From the NCBI RefSeq assembly GCF_020099395.1, contig NZ_CP083590.1, forward strand, positions 3,162,001 to 3,226,000: 64,000 nt of DNA. The letters are read 5' to 3'. Each line of letters begins with the position of its first letter. Position 1 is the first letter of the stretch. The DNA comes from Streptomyces mobaraensis (lineage in GTDB: Bacteria > Actinomycetota > Actinomycetes > Streptomycetales > Streptomycetaceae). The notes beneath the pieces are model-generated. The model worked only from the letters and a program-made list of their open reading frames with translations. It did not search any database and was not told the DNA's origin. Both the position numbers and the translations under genes were made by a program. Below, one piece after another: positions 56,952-64,000 of this stretch.

Positions 56952-57881
56952 TCAGGACCGCTCGTCGAAGAGGTCCTCGGCGCGGGTGACGGTGAAGGCA
57001 CGGTCGAGCCACAGGCCGAGAGTGTCGAGATCTGCGCAACCGCTGACGCGTTCCCGCACCGCGTCCGGCACGTCGAGCTCGCGGTGGGCCAGGATACGAA
57101 GTACCTGCTGCGCACGCTCCCTGAGGCGGCCCTCGGCGCACCCCTCGGCCAAGCCCTTCTCCCGGCCCTCGGCCAAGCCCTTGTCGTACGTCTCCTCAAT
57201 GAGGGTGCCGCGGCCGGGGAAGTACGTGCGGACGTTCATCAGCTTCCTCCAGATTTCCCTTGCCCGGGTGTCTCCCAGGCCGATCTCCAGCATTTCCCAG
57301 TAGTACTTGGAGGTCTCCCGGTCGACCGTGTACAGCGCTTGAGCCAGTGTCTCCAGTATGGCCGTGGCATCCGGATGCCGCCCGTGTGTCAGCGCGGAGA
57401 ACGCCGCCAGGGTGAGGTCCTGTGCGGCCTCTTCGACGTCCAGGATGATCGGAAGATTGCCCGGCCCCAGGACGAGCGGCTGTACGGAGAGTGACGTCCA
57501 CTCGGCGTGCCCCAGGGGGAAGGGACCGACGGCCCAACCTGCCGTGGCCTTGTCCTGGCACACGACGAGCAGCAGCGCCGGGCAGGAATACTTCGCCATC
57601 AGAAACGACAGGTAGTAGGCCCAACTCACCGGCTTGTCCTCGGCCCTGCGTCCCTGCGCCTCGATGGCGAGCAGGAACCCGTCGCCACCGTCGGGCGGCC
57701 TGATACGCAGAACGCTGTCCACCCGGCGTTCCAGCGGTCGGATCTCCGTGACATCCCCTGTGAGGACTTCGACGGCCGCTTCTTCCGGCAGGGAGACGCC
57801 AAGGATCCGGAACACCGGTGACAACAGCCCGGGGCGCTCCTGAAAGATCCGGTGTGACGTCTCATGTTGTGACGTGACCAT
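56952..57881 (-). CDS. Rpn-like PD-(D/E)XK nuclease-fold protein
   Basis: The protein is 309 residues, MVTSQHETSHRIF.... The segments RRVDSVLRI and GFLLAIEAQGR resemble the D...ExQ core of Rpn/PDDEXK transposase-related nucleases. The coiled C-terminus has the repeated KGLAEGREKGLAEG and CAEGRLRERA units that mark this family. Many paralogues occur in streptomycetes, mostly as hypothetical proteins. ATG 57881, with a weak ribosome site. Activity is unproven. Confidence 0.65.
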   Translation of the reverse strand: MVTSQHETSHRIFQERPGLLSPVFRILGVSLPEEAAVEVLTGDVTEIRPLERRVDSVLRIRPPDGGDGFLLAIEAQGRRAEDKPVSWAYYLSFLMAKYSCPALLLVVCQDKATAGWAVGPFPLGHAEWTSLSVQPLVLGPGNLPIILDVEEAAQDLTLAAFSALTHGRHPDATAILETLAQALYTVDRETSKYYWEMLEIGLGDTRAREIWRKLMNVRTYFPGRGTLIEETYDKGLAEGREKGLAEGCAEGRLRERAQQVLRILAHRELDVPDAVRERVSGCADLDTLGLWLDRAFTVTRAEDLFDERS

Positions 57882-58101
57882 GGGCTGAACGTAGGACTGC
57901 CGTGGAGCATTCACCCCGCTTTCGGCGGGCGGTCACTCATTCGACGCCTGGCGCGATCACCTGTTCCTTTGCGAACTCGCGTTCCTCGCCGTTCGCCACG
58001 GCGTGCGGCGCATTCCGGTGCGCCGCCCGGCGAGAGCCCGAGCGGCGCCGCGCGCCCTCCGCGCGGGTCAAGGGGCAGGCGCACGGCGAACGCCCGTGGC
58101 C

Positions 58102-59499
58102 TCACCCGCCCGGTACCTCCGCCGGCGGCTCCACCGCCGCCCCCGGCAGCCGGACGACGGCCACCGTGCCGCCGCCCTCCGCCGGCCGGAGGCCGACCTC
58201 ACCGCCGGCGCGGCGGACGGTTCGGGCGACGATGGAGAGGCCGAGACCGCTGCCGGGAAGGCCGCGCGCGGACGGGGAGCGCCAGAAGCGGTCGAAGACG
58301 TGCGGGAGTTCCTCGGCGGGGATGCCAGGACCGTGGTCGCGGACGGTGAGCTCGCCGCCGGACAGCCGGACCTCGATCTCCCCGCCGGGCGGGCTGAACT
58401 TCACCGCGTTGTCGAGCAGATTGACGATCGCGCGCTCCAGCGCGGGCGCCTCGGCGCGTACGTACCAGGGGTCGAGCGCCACCGTCATCGTGAGCCCCGT
58501 GGCGCGCAACCGGGCGCGTTCGACGGCCCGCGCCGCCGCCTCGTGCAGTCCGACGACCTGGACGGGTGCTGCGCCCGGGGCGCTGTCGGGCCGCGAGAGC
58601 TCCTGGAGATCGCCGATGAGATCGGCCAGTTCGGTCATCTGCGCCTTGACGCTGCCGAGCAGCGCCTTGCGGTCCTCGGGCGGGATGGCCCGGCCGGTCT
58701 CCTCGCTGCGGACGAGCAGGTCGATGTTGGTGCGCAGGGAGGTGAGCGGGGTGCGCAGTTCGTGGCCGGCGTCGGCGATGAGCTGCTGCTGGCGGTCCCG
58801 GGAGGAAGCGAGGGCGGCCGTCATGGAGTTGAAGGAGCGGGAGAGCCGCGCGATCTCGTCCTCGCCCTCGGCGGGGATGCGGACGGCCAGGTCCTCGGTG
58901 CGGGCGATGTGTTCGACGGCACCGGTGAGCTGGTCCACCGGGCGGAGGGCCGCGCGGGCGATGACGAGGCCGATGGCCGCCGCGCCGAGGACGCCGATGC
59001 CCGCGGTGACGACGAGGACGATGGCGAGCGCGTTCATGGGCCGGTCGACGTCGCTCACGGGCTGGGCGATCATCACGGCGATCCCGGGCGTCACCCGGGA
59101 GGTGGCCACGCGCATCTCGGTGCCGTCGTCGGCCCGGGCGTCGTGCAGGGCGTCGTCCAGCCGCCCGGTGGCGACGGCCAGGTCCTCGACCGCGACGCGG
59201 ACCGGGGACCGGCCGAGCTGGGTGCAGGCGACGCCGTCGGCCGTGACGGCCTGAATCGTGTACGGGGACGGGGAGACCAGCTTGTCGGGGACGCGGGTGC
59301 CGCACCGGTCGAGCAGCCCCTGCACGTAGTCGTCGGCGACCTTCTGGCGGCTGAGCGTGGTGTCCCGTTGCTGTTCGAGCTGCTCCTTGGTCAGTATCCA
59401 GCAGGCTCCGGCGGCCACCGCGACGGCGACGGCGACGGCCGCGGCCGTGAGGAGGGCGAGCCGGGAGCGGAGGGGCAACCGGCGAAAGCGCTTGATCAT
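58102..59499 (-). CDS. OmpR-partner sensor histidine kinase
   Basis: The protein is 465 residues. TM1 (12-34), an extracellular sensor loop (about 35-154) with two Cys (DRCGTR, GVACTQ), TM2 (155-181), HAMP (about 182-234), HisKA with His246 in [13 protein letters not shown], and HATPase ([27 protein letters not shown]) are all seen. It is MprB-like. Its ATG overlaps the regulator stop (ATGA). The HtrA-like protease gene beside it suggests an envelope-stress role, like MprAB-PepD of mycobacteria. Confidence 0.93.
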   Translation of the reverse strand: MIKRFRRLPLRSRLALLTAAAVAVAVAVAAGACWILTKEQLEQQRDTTLSRQKVADDYVQGLLDRCGTRVPDKLVSPSPYTIQAVTADGVACTQLGRSPVRVAVEDLAVATGRLDDALHDARADDGTEMRVATSRVTPGIAVMIAQPVSDVDRPMNALAIVLVVTAGIGVLGAAAIGLVIARAALRPVDQLTGAVEHIARTEDLAVRIPAEGEDEIARLSRSFNSMTAALASSRDRQQQLIADAGHELRTPLTSLRTNIDLLVRSEETGRAIPPEDRKALLGSVKAQMTELADLIGDLQELSRPDSAPGAAPVQVVGLHEAAARAVERARLRATGLTMTVALDPWYVRAEAPALERAIVNLLDNAVKFSPPGGEIEVRLSGGELTVRDHGPGIPAEELPHVFDRFWRSPSARGLPGSGLGLSIVARTVRRAGGEVGLRPAEGGGTVAVVRLPGAAVEPPAEVPGG

Positions 59500-60299
59500 T
59501 CGGTGCCGTCCGCCCGTTCCGCGCCGTGCGCACCGTCCGCGCCGTGCGCACCCTGAGCGCCGTCCGCCCGGAGGACGTAGCCGACGCCGCGCACGGTGTG
59601 GACGAGGCGCGGCTCACCGCCGGCCTCGGTCTTGCGGCGCAGGTACATGACGTACACGTCGAGGGAGTTGGACGACGGCTCGAACTCGAAGCCCCATACG
59701 TGCTTGAGGATTTGCTCGCGGGTGAGCACCTGGCGGGGGTGGGCGAGGAAGAGTTCGAGGAGGGTGAACTCGGTGCGGGTCAGCTCCACATGGCGGGCGC
59801 CGCGCGTGACCTCCCGGGTGTCGAGGTCCATGCGCAGGTCGGCGAAGGCGAGGACGTGCGTCTCCTCGGGCGCGGCGGGGGTGGCGTACGCGCTGCGGCG
59901 GAGCAGGGCGCGGATGCGGGCGAACAGCTCGTCGAGCTCGAACGGCTTGACGAGGTAGTCGTCCGCGCCGGCGTCGAGGCCGGTGACGCGGTCGCCGACG
60001 GTGTCGCGGGCGGTGAGCATGAGGATGGGGGTGGTGACGCCGGCGGCGCGCAGCCGGCGGGCGGCGGTGAGGCCGTCCATGCGGGGCATCAGCACGTCGA
60101 GGACGATCAGTTCGGGCTCGTACGCCGTGACCTTGGCGAGCGCGTCCAGGCCGTCGACGGCCAGTTCGGTGCCGTAGCCCTCGAAGGCGAGGCTGCGGCG
60201 CAGCGCCTCACGGACGGCGGGCTCGTCGTCCACGACCAGGATGCGGGCGGGCGCGGGGGTGTGCGCGGTCGTGGACGCGGACGGGTCGGCGGAGCTCAT
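59496..60299 (-). CDS. OmpR-family response regulator
   Basis: The protein is 267 residues from ATG 60299 (GAGGAACG upstream). The receiver ([20 protein letters not shown], Asp in [11 protein letters not shown], Lys in [10 protein letters not shown]) is followed by the winged helix ([47 protein letters not shown]). The tail repeats Gly-Ala-His-Gly-Ala-Asp-like units. The frame is open upstream through a tandem repeat but that stretch is not protein-like. It pairs with the downstream kinase. Confidence 0.93.
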   Translation of the reverse strand: MSSADPSASTTAHTPAPARILVVDDEPAVREALRRSLAFEGYGTELAVDGLDALAKVTAYEPELIVLDVLMPRMDGLTAARRLRAAGVTTPILMLTARDTVGDRVTGLDAGADDYLVKPFELDELFARIRALLRRSAYATPAAPEETHVLAFADLRMDLDTREVTRGARHVELTRTEFTLLELFLAHPRQVLTREQILKHVWGFEFEPSSNSLDVYVMYLRRKTEAGGEPRLVHTVRGVGYVLRADGAQGAHGADGAHGAERADGTE

Positions 60300-60386
60300 C
60301 TCGACGTTCCTCACGTGTTTCATTTCGGCGGGCGCCTCGGCTGCTTCGGCGGGCGTCTTGGCTGCCTCCGGTGCCGCCTTGGCTGC

Positions 60387-60432
60387 TTCGGCAGTCGCCA
60401 GGGCTTCTTTTCGGCAGTCGCCAGGGCTTCTT
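60387..60432. repeat. Perfect 23-base tandem duplication in a repeat-rich gap
   Basis: A 23-base unit beginning TTCGGCAGTCGCCAGGG is present twice head to tail (60387-60409 and 60410-60432). Around it, in 60300-60569, other imperfect copies of TTCGGCGGGCG and CTTGGCTGC occur. The gap separates the regulator from the protease gene. Confidence 0.75.
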
Positions 60433-60569
60433 CCGGCGGGCGCCACGGTTTGGCGGGTGCCTCGACGGTCAGCTCGGCGGTCGCCTCGCGGTCGCCCGGG
60501 CGGCCGGCGGCCGGTCCGCCGGTACCTCAGCTTCCCACGCGGCCCTCCGCGGCTCCCGCGGCCCGCGGC

Positions 60570-61844
60570 TCAGTCGCCGCTGCCGCCCGTGCCGCCCGCG
60601 CGGAGACCGGCCAGGTCGGCCTTGACGTCGTTGACCGGGATGGCGAAGCCGAGGCCGACGCTGCCCGCAGAGTCGGACGATCCGCCGCCGCCACCGGAGC
60701 CGGGCGCGAACATGGCCGAGTTGATGCCCACGATCTCGCCGTTCATGTTGATGAGCGCGCCGCCGGAGTTGCCCGGGTTGAGGGAGGCGTCGGTCTGGAT
60801 GGCCTTGTAGGTGGTCTTGGACGAGCCGGTGTCGCCGTTGTACTGCTCGCCGCCGAACTCGAACGGCCACTGGGGGCCGTTGTCGCGCTGGCGACCGCCG
60901 CCGCCCTGCTCCTTGGGCACGGTGACCTCGCGGTTGAGGGCGGAGACGATGCCGCTGGTGACGGTGCCGGTGAGGCCCTCGGGCGAGCCGATCGCGACGA
61001 CCTGGTCGCCGACCTGGAGCTTGCTCGAGTCGCCGAGCTTGGCGGGCTTGAGGCCGCTCGCGCCCTCGATCTTGATCAGGGCGAGGTCCTTGCCGGGGTC
61101 GGTGCCGACGACCTTGGCGTTCTTGGTGGTGCCGTCGTGCAGGGTGACCTGGACGGTGTCCGCGCCGGCGATGACGTGGTTGTTGGTGATCACTTCGCCG
61201 CTCGCGCCGACGATCACGCCGGAGCCGGTGGACCGGCCGCCGGAGGTGGCCGCCTTGATCTCGACGATGCTGGGGCTGACGGCCTGGGCCACGGCGCTGA
61301 CGCCCGCGCTGCGGCTGGCCGCGTTCTGCACCGGGGTCGGCCGGCCGGTGTCGCCACCGCCGCCGGTCAGCCCGGAGACCAGCGCGGCGGACCCGCCGCC
61401 GACCAGGGCGGCGACGAGGGCGCAGGTCGCGACGAGGGTACGGGCGCCACGTCGGCGCCGGGGCGGCTCGGGGGCGGGGGCGGGGTGGCCGAAGGTGGCG
61501 TAGCCGCCGTGACCGCCATGACCGTCGTGACCGCCATTGCCGCCATTGCCGCCGTGGGTGCCGTGAGCGTCATGACCGCCGTGGTTGCCGTAACCGTCGG
61601 GGCCTATGGGGCTCGCGGGGCCGAAGGGAGCGTACGCGCCGCCTCGGTGCACACCGGTGGCGTACGTGCCGCCGCCGTGGGCGGCACTCCCGTCGGCGCC
61701 GGCCCCCGTGGCGGCGCCGGGCCAGACGGTGGAGCCGTCCGGCGTGCTCACCGGGCCCTGCGGCGGCTGGGCCGGCAGGGCGGGGTAGGCACGGGGGGAC
61801 TCAGGGTGCTGGTGACCGCTCGGGCGGGGGTTCTCCGTCGTCAT
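60570..61844 (-). CDS. HtrA-like trypsin-family serine protease without PDZ domain
   Basis: The protein is 424 residues. A cytoplasmic N-terminus rich in Gly and His (about 85-115) is followed by a membrane helix (about 136-157) and a trypsin-like domain with His223 (NNHVIA), Asp253 (KDLALIKI) and Ser360 (NPGNSGG). No PDZ domain follows; the protein stops after GLGFAIPVNDVKADL. It is an extracytoplasmic quality-control protease. ATG 61844 follows GGGAGGAAA, and a palindrome abuts that site. It lies upstream of the OmpR-type two-component genes on the same strand. Confidence 0.9.
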   Translation of the reverse strand: MTTENPRPSGHQHPESPRAYPALPAQPPQGPVSTPDGSTVWPGAATGAGADGSAAHGGGTYATGVHRGGAYAPFGPASPIGPDGYGNHGGHDAHGTHGGNGGNGGHDGHGGHGGYATFGHPAPAPEPPRRRRGARTLVATCALVAALVGGGSAALVSGLTGGGGDTGRPTPVQNAASRSAGVSAVAQAVSPSIVEIKAATSGGRSTGSGVIVGASGEVITNNHVIAGADTVQVTLHDGTTKNAKVVGTDPGKDLALIKIEGASGLKPAKLGDSSKLQVGDQVVAIGSPEGLTGTVTSGIVSALNREVTVPKEQGGGGRQRDNGPQWPFEFGGEQYNGDTGSSKTTYKAIQTDASLNPGNSGGALINMNGEIVGINSAMFAPGSGGGGGSSDSAGSVGLGFAIPVNDVKADLAGLRAGGTGGSGD

Positions 61845-61861
61845 ATGTATGACTTTCCTCC

Positions 61862-61877
61862 CTGTTCATGAGAACAG
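61862..61877. promoter_or_regulatory. Palindrome directly before the protease ribosome site
   Basis: CTGTTC-ATGA-GAACAG is a perfect inverted repeat 18 bases upstream of the protease ATG, touching its GGGAGGAAA ribosome site. It could be an operator or an mRNA hairpin. The rest of the 355-base gap 61845-62199 shows no gene. Confidence 0.45.
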
Positions 61878-62199
61878 TCTGAGTGGGCGCTGAAAAGCTC
61901 GCCAGAAGGATGCGCTGCCACCGGCCCCCGGCACCGCCCCGCACCGCCGGGGCACGGCTCCGGCGTGGCGCGGACGGGTCGCGGGGCGCGCGGGTATCCC
62001 CGAGCGCCCCTGACAGGGTTCCGTCATGGTCCGAACGGGCGATACGGCACTGTCCGGTGGGCATCCTGATGTTGCGGAGGGCAGGGACGGCTCCGGGAGC
62101 ACCGGGCCGCCTTTCCCACCCCTCCCCATCCATTCGGTTTTCCCCGCAGCGCCCGGGACGGCCCGGAAGCGCGCTCGGAGTGTTCGAGGAGTGAGGACG

Positions 62200-63477
62200 A
62201 TGACGATGATGACGACGACAAACGCGAATGGCACGGCCCCCGCCCCCGCCCACGGCATCGCCGACCCCGGCGCATACGGCTGGGGGGTCTTCCACGAACG
62301 GCACCCCGTCCTCGTCCGGCGGCTGTGCGAGGGCAATCCGTACGGGCCGGAGCAGCGGGCCCGTCTCGACGCCCTGCTGGACGAGTCCCGCACGGGCAGG
62401 GTCCGGCCGCCGGCGCCGGAGACGGCCGCGGCCGCTCCGTGGGCGGCCCGGGACCGGCGCCGCTTCGGCCGGCCGTGGAGCGAGGCGCCGTTCCTGTGGG
62501 CGGAGAGCTACTTCTACCTACGCCTGCTGGAGTGCGTCGACCACTTCTCCCCCGGCCCCTGGCAGGGGGTCGATCCGTTCGCGCCCATGAAGAGCGCCGA
62601 ACTGGCCGATCCCGGGCTGGAGTCCGATACCGGCTGGCTGGACGGGCTCGCCGGCGCGCCGCCCGACGAGGCGTTCCGCGCCCTGGTCCTGGCCTCCCTC
62701 TACGGCAACCGCGCCGACCTCGGGTTCCGGCTGGTCCAGGCGGTCGCCGACCCCACGGAAGGTGACTCGGCGAACGGCGATCCCTCGGATCCCTCGGATC
62801 CCTCGGACGGCGATCCCTCGGGCGGTCCGGGAGCCTCCGGCATCCCCTTGCTCGCGGACGACATCGAGGCCCTGTGGAAGCACGTCAGCCGCCGCCCACC
62901 GGGCGACGTCCACATGATCCTCGACAACGCGGGCCGGGAGCTCCTCGCCGACCTGCTCCTCGCGGACCACCTGCTGACGACCGGACGCGCGACGTCCGTG
63001 GTGCTGCACGTCAAACCGCGGCCGTACTACGTCTCCGACGCCACGGCCTCGGACGTCCGGGACTGCCTGGTGCGCATGGCCGGCTTCGGGAACGAGGCGG
63101 GCCGGGCGGCCCGGCGCCTCCGGGAGGCCGCCGCCACCGGCCGGCTCCGGCAGGCCACCCACGACTTCTTCTGCTCGCCCCTCGAATTCGCCGGCATGCC
63201 CGCCGATCTCCGCGCCGGCCTCGCCTCGGCCGGCCTGTGCGTGTACAAGGGCGATCTCAACTACCGGCGCCTGGTGGGCGACCGCGCCTGGCCGGCGGAC
63301 CGCCCGTTCGCCGACGCCGTGGCCGGCGTGCCCGGGTCGCTCGTCGCGCTCCGCACCCTGAAGTCCGAGGTGGCGGTGGGTCTCCCGAGGGAGACCGCGG
63401 ACCGGCTGGACACCGCACGGCCGGGCTGGCGCACGGACGGTTCGCAGGCCCTCGTCCAGACACGGCTGCGGCCGTGA
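62200..63477 (+). CDS. ARMT1/DUF89 damage-control phosphatase family protein
   Basis: The protein is 425 residues. The DUF89 signatures are clear: HMILDNAGRELLADLLLADHLL with the metal-binding Asp-Asn, VLHVKPRPYYVSDAT, and VYKGDLNYRRLVGDRAW. The family removes phosphate from damaged sugar or cofactor phosphates. A Ser-Asp-Pro repeat (about 62779-62820; three 9-base units) sits in a surface loop. ATG 62200 follows GAGGAGTGAGGA. Confidence 0.88.
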   Translation: MTMMTTTNANGTAPAPAHGIADPGAYGWGVFHERHPVLVRRLCEGNPYGPEQRARLDALLDESRTGRVRPPAPETAAAAPWAARDRRRFGRPWSEAPFLWAESYFYLRLLECVDHFSPGPWQGVDPFAPMKSAELADPGLESDTGWLDGLAGAPPDEAFRALVLASLYGNRADLGFRLVQAVADPTEGDSANGDPSDPSDPSDGDPSGGPGASGIPLLADDIEALWKHVSRRPPGDVHMILDNAGRELLADLLLADHLLTTGRATSVVLHVKPRPYYVSDATASDVRDCLVRMAGFGNEAGRAARRLREAAATGRLRQATHDFFCSPLEFAGMPADLRAGLASAGLCVYKGDLNYRRLVGDRAWPADRPFADAVAGVPGSLVALRTLKSEVAVGLPRETADRLDTARPGWRTDGSQALVQTRLRP

Positions 63478-63540
63478 ACGGGACGGGCGGAGGGCGTTCG
63501 CGCCCGTGGAGGCGGGAGCCTCGCGGCCGGCACGCCCGAC

Positions 63541-63627
63541 GGAGCCGGTGGGGCCGGTGGGGCCGGTGGGGCCGGTGGAGCCGGTGGAGCCGGTGGAGCC
63601 GGTGGAGCCGGTGGAGCCGGTGGAGCC
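63541..63627. repeat. 9-base tandem repeat tract
   Basis: Nine full copies and a partial tenth of GGAGCCGGT or GGGGCCGGT run head to tail; copies 2-4 carry the G variant. The tract lies in the 218-base gap between the ARMT1 and LacI genes. Confidence 0.9.
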
Positions 63628-63695
63628 TGCGAGATCAGTGGAAACGGTGGCGCGGCCTGTGGTGCCCGCGCCGGTGCCGTGGGCCTGGTGGTCCG

Positions 63696-64000
63696 CTACT
63701 CCCCGCCGCACCCGCACGACCGCCGGACGACCAGCGCCGAGGGGAACTGCTTCAGCCGCTCCCGCCGCGTGCCCGCGAACCGCAGGCCGTCGTCCAGCAC
63801 CAGGTCGACGGCCGAGCGGGCCATCGCCTGCCGGTCGGAGGCCACGGTGGTCAGCGGCGGGTCGGTGAGCGCCGCCTCCTTGACGTCGTCGAAGCCGGCG
63901 ACGGCCAGCTCGCCGGGGACGTCGATGCGCAGCTCCCGGGCCGCGCGCAGCACGCCGATGGCCTGGTCGTCGGTGGCGCAGACGACGGCGGGCGGGCGGT
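63696..64000 (-). CDS. LacI-family transcriptional regulator, partial
   Basis: Only the C-terminal 100 or so residues are in the window; the gene continues past the right edge. [37 protein letters not shown] and [16 protein letters not shown] are the effector-domain signatures of LacI regulators, and the end RRSCGCGGE is usual in streptomycetes. The helix-turn-helix and the sugar specificity cannot be seen. Confidence 0.9.
   Translation of the reverse strand, partial: RPPAVVCATDDQAIGVLRAARELRIDVPGELAVAGFDDVKEAALTDPPLTTVASDRQAMARSAVDLVLDDGLRFAGTRRERLKQFPSALVVRRSCGCGGE

Noticed and set aside
60300..60446. N-terminal extension of the OmpR-type regulator
   Set aside because: The extension is built from a tandem repeat whose 23-base unit is not a multiple of three, and ATG 60299 has a good ribosome site.
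62518..63717. Collagen-like Gly-Ser-Thr frame over the 9-base repeat
   Set aside because: It arises from the repeat tract and lies opposite the ARMT1 gene; no ribosome site or signal is seen.

Overview
The window is chromosomal DNA of a streptomycete. It has very high GC with strong third-position bias and many GTG or TTG starts. It carries mycothiol genes (mshA, mshD), msiK, carD, a phoR-phoP/phoU locus with a PHO box, a CdgB-type diguanylate cyclase, and XRE-DUF5753, TerD, DoxX and M4-protease genes typical of Streptomyces. No phage, insertion sequence, CRISPR array or biosynthetic cluster is evident. About 60 genes are called, plus one tRNA, several hairpin terminators, candidate operators and several repeat families.

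Left part (1-16.5 kb): a partial VOC gene, a DUF4279 gene broken by two frame changes, a small RelE/ParE-like toxin-antitoxin pair, two small hypothetical genes divergent from an XRE-DUF5753 regulator, a membrane-anchored sugar-binding protein, a GAF-PAS-GGDEF cyclase with a long insertion in its catalytic domain, flavin reductase, an ArfB-like hydrolase, TerD, a YCII/ECF-sigma pair, an MMPL exporter-kinase-regulator operon, and small genes next to degenerate GC-rich repeats.

Middle part (16.8-47 kb): an M4 protease, a DHA2 exporter, a Xaa-Pro peptidase, a second MMPL exporter, tRNA-Thr(TGT), msiK with a DasR-like site, a nucleotidyltransferase, DoxX, rlmB-cysS, tandem acyltransferases, ispD-ispF, carD, a lipoprotein, phoP-phoR/phoU, an 8-cysteine peptide, gpmA, an MFS transporter, YbjN, mshA and a methyltransferase. 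phoP carries a 1-base insertion in a run of seven G, which separates its receiver from its DNA-binding domain as the sequence stands.

Right part (47-64 kb): nudix-CHAD-ppk, a YtrA-type GntR/ABC operon, mshD, a secreted 5'-nucleotidase, an Rpn-like nuclease-fold protein, an OmpR-type two-component system next to an HtrA-like protease, an ARMT1-family protein, a 9-bp repeat tract and a partial LacI regulator.

Phosphate is a recurring theme: PhoR/PhoP/PhoU, polyphosphate kinase with CHAD and nudix partners, and a 5'-nucleotidase. From memory of S. coelicolor gene order, the first three quarters runs in one direction (cdgB to mshA) and the last quarter (nudix-CHAD-ppk to protease) in the other. 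The switch falls on one of two copies of a large palindromic intergenic repeat, which suggests an inversion endpoint.
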